Shown: piece by piece, positions 38,826-47,521 of the stretch
Layout: every line of letters starts with the position of its first letter
Numbering within the stretch: the stretch's first letter is position 1
Origin: Actinomycetota bacterium
GTDB lineage: Bacteria > Actinomycetota > Rubrobacteria > Rubrobacterales > Rubrobacteraceae
Direction: 5' to 3'
Assembly: GCA_004563715.1 (NCBI GenBank)
Contig: ML214227.1
Coordinates: forward strand, 15,340-79,339
DNA length: 64,000 nucleotides
Program-made: the position numbers and the translations under genes
The notes under the pieces: model-generated
Databases searched by the model: none
What the model saw: only the letters and a program-made list of their open reading frames with translations
What the model was told of the DNA's origin: nothing

Positions 38826-38907
38826 CCACCGGCTTCAAACTCCTCAATCCGACTAGAGCCAGTGACGGGACACCCAACCGCGATCTGGTTCGCGGCGTAT
38901 TCTGAAC

Positions 38908-38930
38908 TTTTGTTCTTGACACAAACAAAA
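38908..38930. promoter_or_regulatory. 7-bp inverted repeat over the -35 box, candidate operator
   Basis: TTTTGTT N9 AACAAAA overlapping TTGACA. Confidence 0.5.
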
Positions 38931-38944
38931 TTTACAACTACAGT
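38916..38944 (+). promoter_or_regulatory. Candidate sigma70-type promoter of the glucitol-PTS operon
   Basis: TTGACA, 17-nt spacer, TACAGT, in an AT-rich intergenic patch. Confidence 0.65.
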
Positions 38945-39018
38945 GTATCCGGTGATACGAGAGGTAGAGTCGCTATAGGAGCGCGACGTTCTTTGTCGGG
39001 GATTGAGAGGAGAGGCAG

Positions 39019-39429
39019 ATGGGTTGGTTGACGGTTTTGATCCTGGTTCTGGGGGCCGGGTGGTTGGCCCAGATCGCCGGCACCTATTTTCAGATGGAGC
39101 ACTACCGGAAGGTGTTGGGTAGCATCCAGGAGCGGGGAGGGGAAGGTTACGTCGGGGTGGGCAACTCCAAGGCGCGGTTCGGGAAGGGGGTGATCCTGAT
39201 CCTGGTCTCCGGCGAGGACGGTGTTATCCGGGAGGCGCTCAGGATGCGCGGCATGACGGTCTTTGCCCGGTTCCAGGACGCCGGGGAGTTCGTGGGGATG
39301 AGGCTGGAGGAGTTGCGCGACGAGGATCGTCAGGAGCCATACGACGAGGCTACCCTGCTCGCCGCCCGGCGGGCGGTAGAGCAGATAGACCAGATCAAGC
39401 AGGAGAGAGCGGAGGCCGCCGTTGGTTAG
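39019..39429 (+). CDS. GutM-like glucitol operon activator
   Basis: N-terminal TM, GTYFQMEHYRKVLGSI...GNSKARFGKGVILILV, next to glucitol PTS genes. Confidence 0.87.
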   Translation: MGWLTVLILVLGAGWLAQIAGTYFQMEHYRKVLGSIQERGGEGYVGVGNSKARFGKGVILILVSGEDGVIREALRMRGMTVFARFQDAGEFVGMRLEELRDEDRQEPYDEATLLAARRAVEQIDQIKQERAEAAVG

Positions 39430-39476
39430 GTGAGAGCATTCAGGTGGGGGATGTAGCAGACGAGAAGGAGGAGTAG

Positions 39477-40070
39477 ATGAAGTTAATGCTCGCGTTGCTC
39501 CAGCAAGAAGGCGAGCAGGCCATCGAGACGCCGGGGGGCGTGCTCGGAGCTATCGAAACGGCAGGAGAATGGTTTATCGGCCTGTTCCAGGCCGGGGCCG
39601 AGGTGTTCGTCGGGTTCGTCACCGGGATAGTACCGCTGGTGATCGTGCTGCTCACCGCGTTCTACACGATCATCAACTTGGTCGGGGAGCAGCGGGTTCA
39701 CGGCGCGGCGCGCTTCGCCGCCGGGAACATGCTTACCCGGTACACGGTGTTGCCCGTGCTGGCGGTGTTCTTTCTGACGAACCCGATGGCCTACACGTTC
39801 GGGACCTTCCTGGACGAGAAGTACAAGCCGGCGTTCTACGACTCGGCGGTATCGTTCGTGCACCCGCCGCTGGGGCTTTTCCCGCACGTGAACCCGGCGG
39901 AGCTGTTCGTCTATCTGGGCGTCGCCGAGGGTTTGCGGCAGGCGGACCTGCCGCTCGGGCCGTTCGCCGTGCGGCTGTTACTGGCGGGGCTCGTGGTAAT
40001 CCTCATCCGGGGGATCGTCACCCAGTACATAACCCTCTTCCTGGCCCGCCGCCAGGGCGTGGAGCTGTAG
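39477..40070 (+). CDS. PTS glucitol/sorbitol-type IIC component
   Basis: Multi-TM; PFNG-type pattern FLTNPMAYTFGTFLDEKYKPAFYDSAVSFVHPPLGLFPHVNPAELFVY. Confidence 0.92.
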   Translation: MKLMLALLQQEGEQAIETPGGVLGAIETAGEWFIGLFQAGAEVFVGFVTGIVPLVIVLLTAFYTIINLVGEQRVHGAARFAAGNMLTRYTVLPVLAVFFLTNPMAYTFGTFLDEKYKPAFYDSAVSFVHPPLGLFPHVNPAELFVYLGVAEGLRQADLPLGPFAVRLLLAGLVVILIRGIVTQYITLFLARRQGVEL

Positions 40071-40083
40071 GGAGGAGGCAGAG

Positions 40084-41115
40084 ATGGCCGAAAAGAAATT
40101 CCGGGCGGTAAAGATCGAGCGCGGCCCCCAGGGATGGGGCGGACCGCTCATCATCGAGCCCACGGCAGATAAGGACAAGATCGTGGCGGTCACCGGCGGC
40201 GGCATCCCGAAGGTGGCCCAGAAGATAGCGGACCTGACCGGCGCCGAGGTGGTTGACGGCTTCCGGCGGCCGCCGGTGGAGAGCGAGATCGCCGCGGTGA
40301 TCGTGGACTGCGGCGGGACGGCCCGGGCTGGTGTGTACCCCAGAAAGCGCATCCCGACAATAAACCTGACGCCCGTGGGCCAGGCCGGACCTCTGGCGCA
40401 GTTCATCACCGAGGATATCTACGTCTCCGGCGTGCGCGAGAACAACATATCCCCGGCGGACGGCTCCGAGGGAGCCGCGGCGGCTGCCACGGCCACGCCG
40501 ACAGACCAGACGGGGCCGGACGCTGCTACCCAGCAAAGCCCGTTCGCCCAGCCGAGCCAGGCGGCGGAGTCCACGGGCGGCGGCATCACCGGGTTTATCG
40601 CCCGCATCGGGCGCGTCATGGGCGGGGTCGTCGGCGTGCTGTTCCAGAGCGGCCGGCAGGCTATAGACCAGGTCATAAGGAACATCCTGCCGTTCATCGC
40701 GTTCGTAACGCTGCTCATCGGCGTCATCAACTACACGGGGATTGGCGACCTCATAGCCAACTTCCTGGCGCCGCTGGCGAACAGCCTCATCGGGCTCATC
40801 GCGCTCTCGCTGATCGTGGGTCTGCCCTTCCTCTCGCCGGTGCTGGGGCCGGGGGCGGTCATCGCCCAGGTGATAGGCGTCCTGATCGGGACCCAGATCG
40901 CCCAGGGCGCCATATCCCCGGCGTTCGCGCTGCCGGCGATCTTCGCGTACAACACCCAGGTCGGTTGCGACTTCGTGCCGGTCGGGCTGGCGCTCGGAGA
41001 GGCCAACCCCAAGACCGTGGAGATCGGGGTGCCGGCGGTGCTCTTTTCCCGCCAGATCACCGGCCCCATAGCGGTCGTCGTGGGCTGGCTGTTCAGCTTC
41101 GGACTCTACACGTAG
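40084..41115 (+). CDS. PTS glucitol/sorbitol-type IIBC component
   Basis: IIB AAVIVDCGGTARAGVYP, GWGGPL; C-terminal TM region. Confidence 0.93.
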   Translation: MAEKKFRAVKIERGPQGWGGPLIIEPTADKDKIVAVTGGGIPKVAQKIADLTGAEVVDGFRRPPVESEIAAVIVDCGGTARAGVYPRKRIPTINLTPVGQAGPLAQFITEDIYVSGVRENNISPADGSEGAAAAATATPTDQTGPDAATQQSPFAQPSQAAESTGGGITGFIARIGRVMGGVVGVLFQSGRQAIDQVIRNILPFIAFVTLLIGVINYTGIGDLIANFLAPLANSLIGLIALSLIVGLPFLSPVLGPGAVIAQVIGVLIGTQIAQGAISPAFALPAIFAYNTQVGCDFVPVGLALGEANPKTVEIGVPAVLFSRQITGPIAVVVGWLFSFGLYT

Positions 41116-41123
41116 AGGTGGGC

Positions 41124-41507
41124 GTGACCATCTACCGCACGACGGTTACGGAGATCGGGGCGGAGGTCGAGGCGCTGCTCGACGCGGCGGAGGCCCTGAT
41201 CACCTTCGAGGACGGGGCCCCGCCGGAGCTGGCGGAGATCTCGGTGCTCCACCGCCACGAGGAACACCGCGAGGAGCCCCCGGAAGCGGGCGACGTCTTC
41301 GTCATCGGTTCGCGGGCGTTCGAGATAACGGCCGTCGGGGGGATGGCCTGGAAGAACATGCTGGAGCTGGGCCACGCCTCCTTCAAGTTCAACGGCGCCC
41401 GCGAGGCCAACCTGCCGGGGGAGATCTGTGTGGAGAAAGGAGACCTGGAGGAGATAAAAGAGCTGGTACGTCCCGGGGTGTCGCTGGAGATAAGAGCCGC
41501 CGAGTAG
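41124..41507 (+). CDS. PTS glucitol/sorbitol-type IIA component
   Basis: TIYRTTVTEIGAEVEALL...ELGHASFKFNGAREANLPGEICVE; GTG start (41118 also possible). Confidence 0.9.
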   Translation: MTIYRTTVTEIGAEVEALLDAAEALITFEDGAPPELAEISVLHRHEEHREEPPEAGDVFVIGSRAFEITAVGGMAWKNMLELGHASFKFNGAREANLPGEICVEKGDLEEIKELVRPGVSLEIRAAE

Positions 41508-41518
41508 AGAGGTGTCGA

Positions 41519-42799
41519 GTGGGGCTTAGAGAAAGGCTGGAGGTCCTGGAGCGCGAGAACACCCCGATCCGGGTGGGGCTGGTGGGGGTAGGCCAGATGG
41601 GCCGGGGCCTGGTGGCCCAGATAGCCGGCATCCCCGGCATGGAGGTGGTCGCCGCCGCGGATATATCCCCGGAGCGCGCCCTCGAAGCCTTCCGCGAGGT
41701 CGGCCTCGACCCCGTGGAGGGGCTGGAAGGCCTGGAGGGTGCGAACGGGAGCCCCGGACGGCCCGCCGTAACAGACAGAGCCACAGGCGTCGCCTCCTCG
41801 GAGTCGGTTGACGTCGTTGTAGAAGCAACCGGGGTGCCGGAGATCGGGGCGAGGGTCGCCTTCGAGGCGATACAGGCCGGCAAGCACGTGGTGATGCTAA
41901 ACGTCGAGGCTGATGTGACCATCGGCCCCATCCTGGGCCGCATGGCCCGCTCCGCCGGGGTCGTCTACACCGGCTCTGCCGGAGATGAGCCGGGTGCCGT
42001 CATGGAGCTCTACGACTTCGCCCGCTCTTTAGGCTTTGAGGTGGTCGCCGCCGGCAAGGGCAAGAACAACCCGCTAGACCACTCGGCCACCCCCGAGAGC
42101 CTGGCCGAAGAGGCCGCCTCCAAAAAGATGAACCCCAAGATGCTCGCCTCCTTTGTGGACGGGACCAAGACGATGGTCGAGATGGCCGCCGTGGCCAACG
42201 CCACGGGCATGGTCCCCGACAAGCCGGGGATGCACGGCCCCCGGGAGACCGTGCCCGCCCGCCTGGGTGAGCTGTTCAGCCTGGAGAAAGAAGGCGGCAT
42301 CCTCTCCGGTTACAACGTCGTGGACTACGTGCGCGGGGTAGCCCCCGGGGTGTTTGTCATCGTGCGGGCCGGAGCCGAGCCCGTGCGGGAGACGATGGAG
42401 TACCTGGGCCAGGGGGCCGGGCCCAACCACGTCTTCTACCGGCCATATCACCTCACGAGCCTTGAGACCCCGATCTCGGTGGCCCGGGCGGCCCTGTACG
42501 GGGAGGCGACCATAGTGCCCCGCGAGCGTCCTGCGGCGGAGGTTGTGGCGGTGGCCAAGCGTGATCTGGAAGTTGGGGAGAAGCTCGGGGGCATCGGCTC
42601 GGCCGACTACTACGGCTACACCTACAAAGTCCAGGAGGCTGGTGAGATGCTGCCTATGGGCCTGGCGGGTGGTGCCCGCGTTAGGAGGCCTGTGAGGCGG
42701 GGGGAGGCCATAGCGCGGGCTGGGGTGGAGCTTGCAGAGAGCTCTTTTGTGGTGAGCCTCAGGCGGCTGCAGGAGGCGTCTCTCGGGGAGGGCCGTTAG
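41519..42799 (+). CDS. NAD(P)-binding Rossmann plus SAF-domain oxidoreductase
   Basis: VGLVGVGQMGRGLVAQI; C-terminal VAKRDLEVGEKLGGIGSADYYGYTYKVQEAGEMLPMGLAGGARVRRPVRRGEAI. Confidence 0.85.
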   Translation: MGLRERLEVLERENTPIRVGLVGVGQMGRGLVAQIAGIPGMEVVAAADISPERALEAFREVGLDPVEGLEGLEGANGSPGRPAVTDRATGVASSESVDVVVEATGVPEIGARVAFEAIQAGKHVVMLNVEADVTIGPILGRMARSAGVVYTGSAGDEPGAVMELYDFARSLGFEVVAAGKGKNNPLDHSATPESLAEEAASKKMNPKMLASFVDGTKTMVEMAAVANATGMVPDKPGMHGPRETVPARLGELFSLEKEGGILSGYNVVDYVRGVAPGVFVIVRAGAEPVRETMEYLGQGAGPNHVFYRPYHLTSLETPISVARAALYGEATIVPRERPAAEVVAVAKRDLEVGEKLGGIGSADYYGYTYKVQEAGEMLPMGLAGGARVRRPVRRGEAIARAGVELAESSFVVSLRRLQEASLGEGR

Positions 42800-42802
42800 G
42801 GC

Positions 42803-43816
42803 TTGGCCGTTACGCGGTACATAGTAGATCACAGCCGGCTTACGGACCAGGATCATCTGATCCTCAAGGTACTCCGGCTCTACTACGAGCACGACCTCAC
42901 CCAGGCCGAGGTCGCCCGCAGGATGGGCTTCTCCCGGCCCAAAGTGTCGAAGCTGATCTCCGAGGGCCGCGCCCGGCGGCTGGTGAAGATCGAGATCGCC
43001 GAGCCCGCCGGGGACTTCGCCGCCCTGGAGATAGCCCTCGAGGACCGCTACGGCCTGGCCGAGGCCGTGGTGGTAGCTTCCAGCGACGACCGCCGGAGCA
43101 CCGAGCTTGCTGCAGGAGGAGCCGGAGGCGCGTTGCTGGCCCGGCTCTGCACCCCGGAGTCTATCCTCGGGGTTTCCTGGGGTATCTCCCTGCGCGCCCT
43201 GGCCGACGCCCTGCCAACCCTGGCGTTCCGGTGTGCGGCGGTGGTCCCGCTCGTAGGCGGCATGGGAAAGGCCGAGAAAGGGCTCCACTCCAACCAGGTG
43301 TGCGCGACGCTCGCCGCCAAGCTCGGAGCCGAGTCCCTCCAGCTCTCCGCCCCCGCTATAGCCCGTTCGGCCCGCAGCCGGGACGAGCTGATGGAGATGC
43401 CCGGAACCGCCGAAACCCTGGAGGCGGCGGCGGGCTGCGACGTGGCCGTGGCCGGTATCGGGGGAATACTCCCCACCTCCACGATGGTGAGCGCCGGTTA
43501 CTTTACCCCGCAAGAATTCCTCGGGCTCCGGGACCGGGGAGCCGTGGGCGACATCTGCTGCCACTTTCTCGACACGGATGGCCGCCCTTGCCTCAAAGAC
43601 CTCTCGGCCCGCATCGTGGGCCTCACCCTGGAGCAGCTCAAGGAGATACCGCGCACCGTGGGCATCGCCACCGGCGCGGACAAGGTCCAGGGGGTCGCCG
43701 CCGTCCTGAAGGGTGGTTACGCCGACACCCTGGTCTGCGACCGCGAGCTGGCCGAGGCGTTGCTGGATACGGAGTTACTGGACACAGGACCGCAACAGGA
43801 AGGACCTAAAGGGTGA
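42803..43816 (+). CDS. SorC/DeoR-type transcriptional regulator
   Basis: HTH YYEHDLTQAEVARRMGFSRPKVSKLISEGRARRLVKIEI. Confidence 0.93.
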   Translation: MAVTRYIVDHSRLTDQDHLILKVLRLYYEHDLTQAEVARRMGFSRPKVSKLISEGRARRLVKIEIAEPAGDFAALEIALEDRYGLAEAVVVASSDDRRSTELAAGGAGGALLARLCTPESILGVSWGISLRALADALPTLAFRCAAVVPLVGGMGKAEKGLHSNQVCATLAAKLGAESLQLSAPAIARSARSRDELMEMPGTAETLEAAAGCDVAVAGIGGILPTSTMVSAGYFTPQEFLGLRDRGAVGDICCHFLDTDGRPCLKDLSARIVGLTLEQLKEIPRTVGIATGADKVQGVAAVLKGGYADTLVCDRELAEALLDTELLDTGPQQEGPKG

Positions 43817-44769
43817 GAGACCTCAAAGACCGCAAGGAGCTTCTGGAGACCATGATGCTCATCCGGGCCTTTGACGAGAAGGTGGACGAGTTGTATGCCG
43901 AAGGGACGCTGCACGGCACGGCCCACTTCTACGTGGGGCAGGAGGCCGTGGCCGTGGGGGTGATGGCGGCGCTTGAGGAGGGGGATGTGATCACGGGCAC
44001 CCACCGGGGCCACGGCCACGCCGTAGCCTTCGGGTTGGACCTGGAGCGGATGGCCGCCGAGCTTCTGGGACGGGCTTCGGGCTACTGCCACGGCAAGGGC
44101 GGCTCTATGCACATAGCCGACGTGGAGGCCGGGATGCTCGGGGCAAACGGCATCGTCGGCGGGAGCATGGGCATCGCCTGCGGGGCCGCCTGGGCCTTCA
44201 AGCAACGCGGCGAAGACCACGTCGCCGTCTGCTTTTTCGGAGACGGGGCCGTGCAGGAGGGCATCTTCAACGAGACGCTCAACCTGGCCGCCGTCTGGAA
44301 GCTGCCCGTGATCTTCGTGTGCGAGAACAACCAGTACGCCATGTCCCTGAGCGTAAAGCGCGGCTTTGCCCACGAGCCGCTCTCCGAGAGGGCCTCAGGC
44401 TACGGCATCGCCGGAGAGACGGTAGACGGCATGGAGCTTGACGAGGTCCACAGAGCGGCCTCTGCGGCCGTAGAGCGGGCCCGCTCCGGCGAGGGACCCA
44501 CGCTGCTCGAAGCCGTCACCTACCGCTACCTGGGCCACTCCAAAAGCGACGCCAACCTCTACCGCACCCGCGAGGAGATCAAGCAGTGGCGCACCCACGA
44601 CCCCATCCAGCGCTTCGCCGCGAAGCTCGAAGAGGAAGGCGTGCTGGAAAAAGAAGCGTGGCAGAGCCTAAACGAGCAGGCAAAAGAGCAGATAGAAGAA
44701 GCCTTCGCAAAGGCCGACCAGGAGCCCGAGCCCGACCCCGAGAGCGCGCTGGAGGACGTCTATGCCTAA
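43813..44769 (+). CDS. 2-oxoacid (pyruvate/acetoin-type) dehydrogenase E1 alpha
   Basis: HGTAHFYVGQEAVAVG, GHGHAVAFG, GDGAVQEGIFNETLNLAAVWKLPVIFVCENN. Confidence 0.94.
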   Translation: MRDLKDRKELLETMMLIRAFDEKVDELYAEGTLHGTAHFYVGQEAVAVGVMAALEEGDVITGTHRGHGHAVAFGLDLERMAAELLGRASGYCHGKGGSMHIADVEAGMLGANGIVGGSMGIACGAAWAFKQRGEDHVAVCFFGDGAVQEGIFNETLNLAAVWKLPVIFVCENNQYAMSLSVKRGFAHEPLSERASGYGIAGETVDGMELDEVHRAASAAVERARSGEGPTLLEAVTYRYLGHSKSDANLYRTREEIKQWRTHDPIQRFAAKLEEEGVLEKEAWQSLNEQAKEQIEEAFAKADQEPEPDPESALEDVYA

Positions 44770-45784
44770 CGGAGTGCCTAACGGAGTTAGAGAGATCACC
44801 TACCGCGAAGCCGTCCGGGAGGCGATGGTAGAGGCCATGCGCGAAGATGCGGAGGTCTTCCTCATGGGCGAGGACGTGGGCGTCTACGGCGGGGCCTTCG
44901 GCGTAAGCCGCGGGATGGTCGAGGAGTTTGGCGAAGGGCGAGTGGTAGACACCCCGCTCGCCGAGGCGGGATTCGTGGGCCTGGGCATCGGGGCGGCGCT
45001 CATGGGGATGCGGCCCATCGTCGAGATCCAGTTCTCAGACTTCATCACCCACGCCATGGACCAGCTCGTAAACCAGGCCGCCAAGCTGCGCTACATGTTC
45101 GGCGGCAAGGCCCGGGTGCCCCTCGTGGTGCGCACCCCCGGAGGCGCGGGCACCGGCGCCGCCGCCCAGCACTCCCAAAGCCTCGAAGCCTGGTTCATCC
45201 ACGTGCCGGGCCTCAAGGTCGTCATGCCCTCAACACCATATGATGCCAAAGGCATGCTGCTAGCTGCCCTCGACGACCCGAACCCCGTGATCTTCTACGA
45301 GCACAAGCTCCTCTACAACCGCAAAGGCGACGTGCCCGAAAAAGCCTACCGGGTCCCGCTCGGCGAAGCCCGCGTAAGCCGCGAGGGCGAAGACATAACC
45401 CTGGTTGGCGCCGGGCTCGTCCACCGCTTCGCCCTCGAAGCCGCAGAGGCCCTATCCGACGAAGGGGTCGAGGCCGAAGTGCTGGACCTCAGGACCCTCT
45501 CGCCGATGGACCACGAAGCCGTGCTGCGCTCGGTAGAAAAGACCGGCAAGCTCGTCGTGGTCGAAGAAGACGTAAAAACCGCCGGCTGGGGCGCAGAGGT
45601 CGTCTCGCGGGTCGTAGAAAGCGAGAGCTTCTACGCCCTAGACCGGGCCCCCGCGCGGGTAGCCGGAGCCGACACGCCCATCCCCTACAACAAAAACCTC
45701 GAAGCCTTTATCCGGCCCACCCCGGAGAAAGTCGTAGAAGCTGCGCACAAGCTCCTGGACAGCCGGGCGGGGGTGTACGCCTGA
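44762..45784 (+). CDS. 2-oxoacid dehydrogenase E1 beta
   Basis: GEDVGVYGGAFGVSRGM, DTPLAEAGFVGLGIGAALMGMRPIVEIQFSDF. Confidence 0.95.
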   Translation: MPNGVPNGVREITYREAVREAMVEAMREDAEVFLMGEDVGVYGGAFGVSRGMVEEFGEGRVVDTPLAEAGFVGLGIGAALMGMRPIVEIQFSDFITHAMDQLVNQAAKLRYMFGGKARVPLVVRTPGGAGTGAAAQHSQSLEAWFIHVPGLKVVMPSTPYDAKGMLLAALDDPNPVIFYEHKLLYNRKGDVPEKAYRVPLGEARVSREGEDITLVGAGLVHRFALEAAEALSDEGVEAEVLDLRTLSPMDHEAVLRSVEKTGKLVVVEEDVKTAGWGAEVVSRVVESESFYALDRAPARVAGADTPIPYNKNLEAFIRPTPEKVVEAAHKLLDSRAGVYA

Positions 45785-47121
45785 TGGCCACCGAGCTAAA
45801 AGTGCCGACCCTCGGGATGGACATGGAGGAGGCAACGATCCTCCGGTGGCTGGTCGAGGAAGGGACCGAGGTCAGCAAGGGCGACCCCGTCCTGGAGATA
45901 GAGACCGACAAGACCTCCTTCGAGGTGGAGGCCAACGGTAGCGGTGAGATCCGCAGCCTGCGAGGCGAGGAGGGGGAGACCCTGCCGGTCGGCACCGTCC
46001 TCGCCTACATCACCGCGCCGGGCGAGGAGGTCCCCGATCGCAGGGAGACTGAGAAAGCCCCGCAGGATGGCAACGGGCGGGGCTCGGATTCCGCGTCGGC
46101 ATCCCAGCAGGCACCTAAACGGGCAACCCAGCAGGTGCACCGGACCGAAGACCGGGAAAAAGAGGAGCCAGAGCCCGCCGCCAACGGCACCCGACGCCGG
46201 CTGCGGGCATCTCCTGCGGCCCGGCGTGCGGCAAAAGAGCGGGGGATCAGCCTGCAAGAGATCTCCGGCTCCGGTCCGGGCGGCAGGATCTACCTCTCCG
46301 ACGTCCTGGAAGTCGCCCCCAGAAGCCCGGAGGCCGCACCCGAGGAAGTTGCACCCGAGGAAGTTGCACCCGAGGAGGTTGCACCCGAGGAAGTCGCACC
46401 CGAGGAGGCTCTGAGCCCGGGTCCTGCCGCCGAAGAAGCGCCGATGCGGGAGAAGCTCTCCCGCATCCGGCGCGTGGGGGCGGCGCGCACGGCAAAGAGC
46501 TTCGCGGAGGTCCCCCACTTCTACCTCACCCGCGACCTCGAGGTAGAGCGGCTCCTGGAGTTGCGGGGGCGGCTGCAGGAGAAGCTGGAGCACGCCCCCA
46601 GCCTCACGGACCTCCTGGCCCTCGCCACAGCCCGCACGCTAAAAGCCCACCCGCGCCTCAACGCTTCCTACTCCCAAGCCACAGAAGAGCTGGAGCTCCA
46701 TCCCCACGTCAACCTGGGCCTGGCGGTCGCCACCGAAGACGGGCTCATGGTGCCGGTGCTCAAAAAAGCCGAGACGATGCCGCTGGGGGAGCTAGTACCA
46801 AAAGCGCGGGAGCTGGTGGAGAGAGCCCGCAGCGGGAAGATCACGTTCGCAGAGCTCACCGGGGGTACGTTCACCATCTCCAACCTGGGCATGATGGGCA
46901 TAGACTCCTTTGACGCCGTGATAAACGCCCCGGAAGCGGCGATTTTGGCCGTAGGGAAGCTCAGGACCGTGCCGGAATGGCAGCAGGGGGGAGAGTGGGT
47001 GGCGCGTCGTATAATAACGGTGACCCTCTCGGTGGATCACCGGGTGGCCGACGGCGCAGACGGGGCGCGGTTTCTCGGTGACTTGCAGGCGGCGATAACC
47101 GACTGGGAGCTTCTGTTGTGA
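45784..47121 (+). CDS. 2-oxoacid dehydrogenase E2 (lipoamide acyltransferase)
   Basis: Lipoyl ETDKTSFEVEANGSGEI, E3-binding ASPAARRAAKERGISLQEI, catalytic DHRVADGADGARFL. Confidence 0.95.
   Translation: MATELKVPTLGMDMEEATILRWLVEEGTEVSKGDPVLEIETDKTSFEVEANGSGEIRSLRGEEGETLPVGTVLAYITAPGEEVPDRRETEKAPQDGNGRGSDSASASQQAPKRATQQVHRTEDREKEEPEPAANGTRRRLRASPAARRAAKERGISLQEISGSGPGGRIYLSDVLEVAPRSPEAAPEEVAPEEVAPEEVAPEEVAPEEALSPGPAAEEAPMREKLSRIRRVGAARTAKSFAEVPHFYLTRDLEVERLLELRGRLQEKLEHAPSLTDLLALATARTLKAHPRLNASYSQATEELELHPHVNLGLAVATEDGLMVPVLKKAETMPLGELVPKARELVERARSGKITFAELTGGTFTISNLGMMGIDSFDAVINAPEAAILAVGKLRTVPEWQQGGEWVARRIITVTLSVDHRVADGADGARFLGDLQAAITDWELLL
46336..46410 (+). repeat. 15-bp tandem repeat x5 encoding APEEV linker
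   Basis: gcacccgaggaagtt units, little divergence. Confidence 0.93.
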
Positions 47122-47152
47122 GACAGCCTTCCGCTATGACAAAAGGAGCCGG

Positions 47153-47503
47153 ATGAAGATCGAGCACGACGCCATACTCACCTGCGCGGCCTGCGGGGTG
47201 GAGGGTCCGCACGAGCTACTATACCTCTCGGAGCACATGCGGGCTAGTCGTTGCGCGAACTGCGGGTTTACGGCCGTCTACTCGGAGAACCTCTACGCCG
47301 ACTACGCCCGGGACCTCGCGCAGCGCACCTCGCGGTTCCCGATCAACCTGGCTTCTCAGGCTTTCAAGCGTCCCACCACCGTCTTTAGCTGGCCCTTCAA
47401 AGCCGCGACAAAACCCATCGGGTTGCTCAAGGAGTTGAGCTACGTGACGGTGCTAAAGCGTGGCCCCAGGAGGGGACACCAGGCTTCCAGCGGCCGGGCC
47501 TAG
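47153..47503 (+). CDS. Small zinc-ribbon-like protein
   Basis: CAAC...CANC pairs. Confidence 0.6.
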   Translation: MKIEHDAILTCAACGVEGPHELLYLSEHMRASRCANCGFTAVYSENLYADYARDLAQRTSRFPINLASQAFKRPTTVFSWPFKAATKPIGLLKELSYVTVLKRGPRRGHQASSGRA

Positions 47504-47521
47504 ACGCGCCCGGTGCCATAG

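Noticed and set aside
42074-43564. 496-aa minus-strand ORF opposite the SAF oxidoreductase and SorC genes
   Set aside because: Antisense shadow composition; the plus-strand products have clear motifs.
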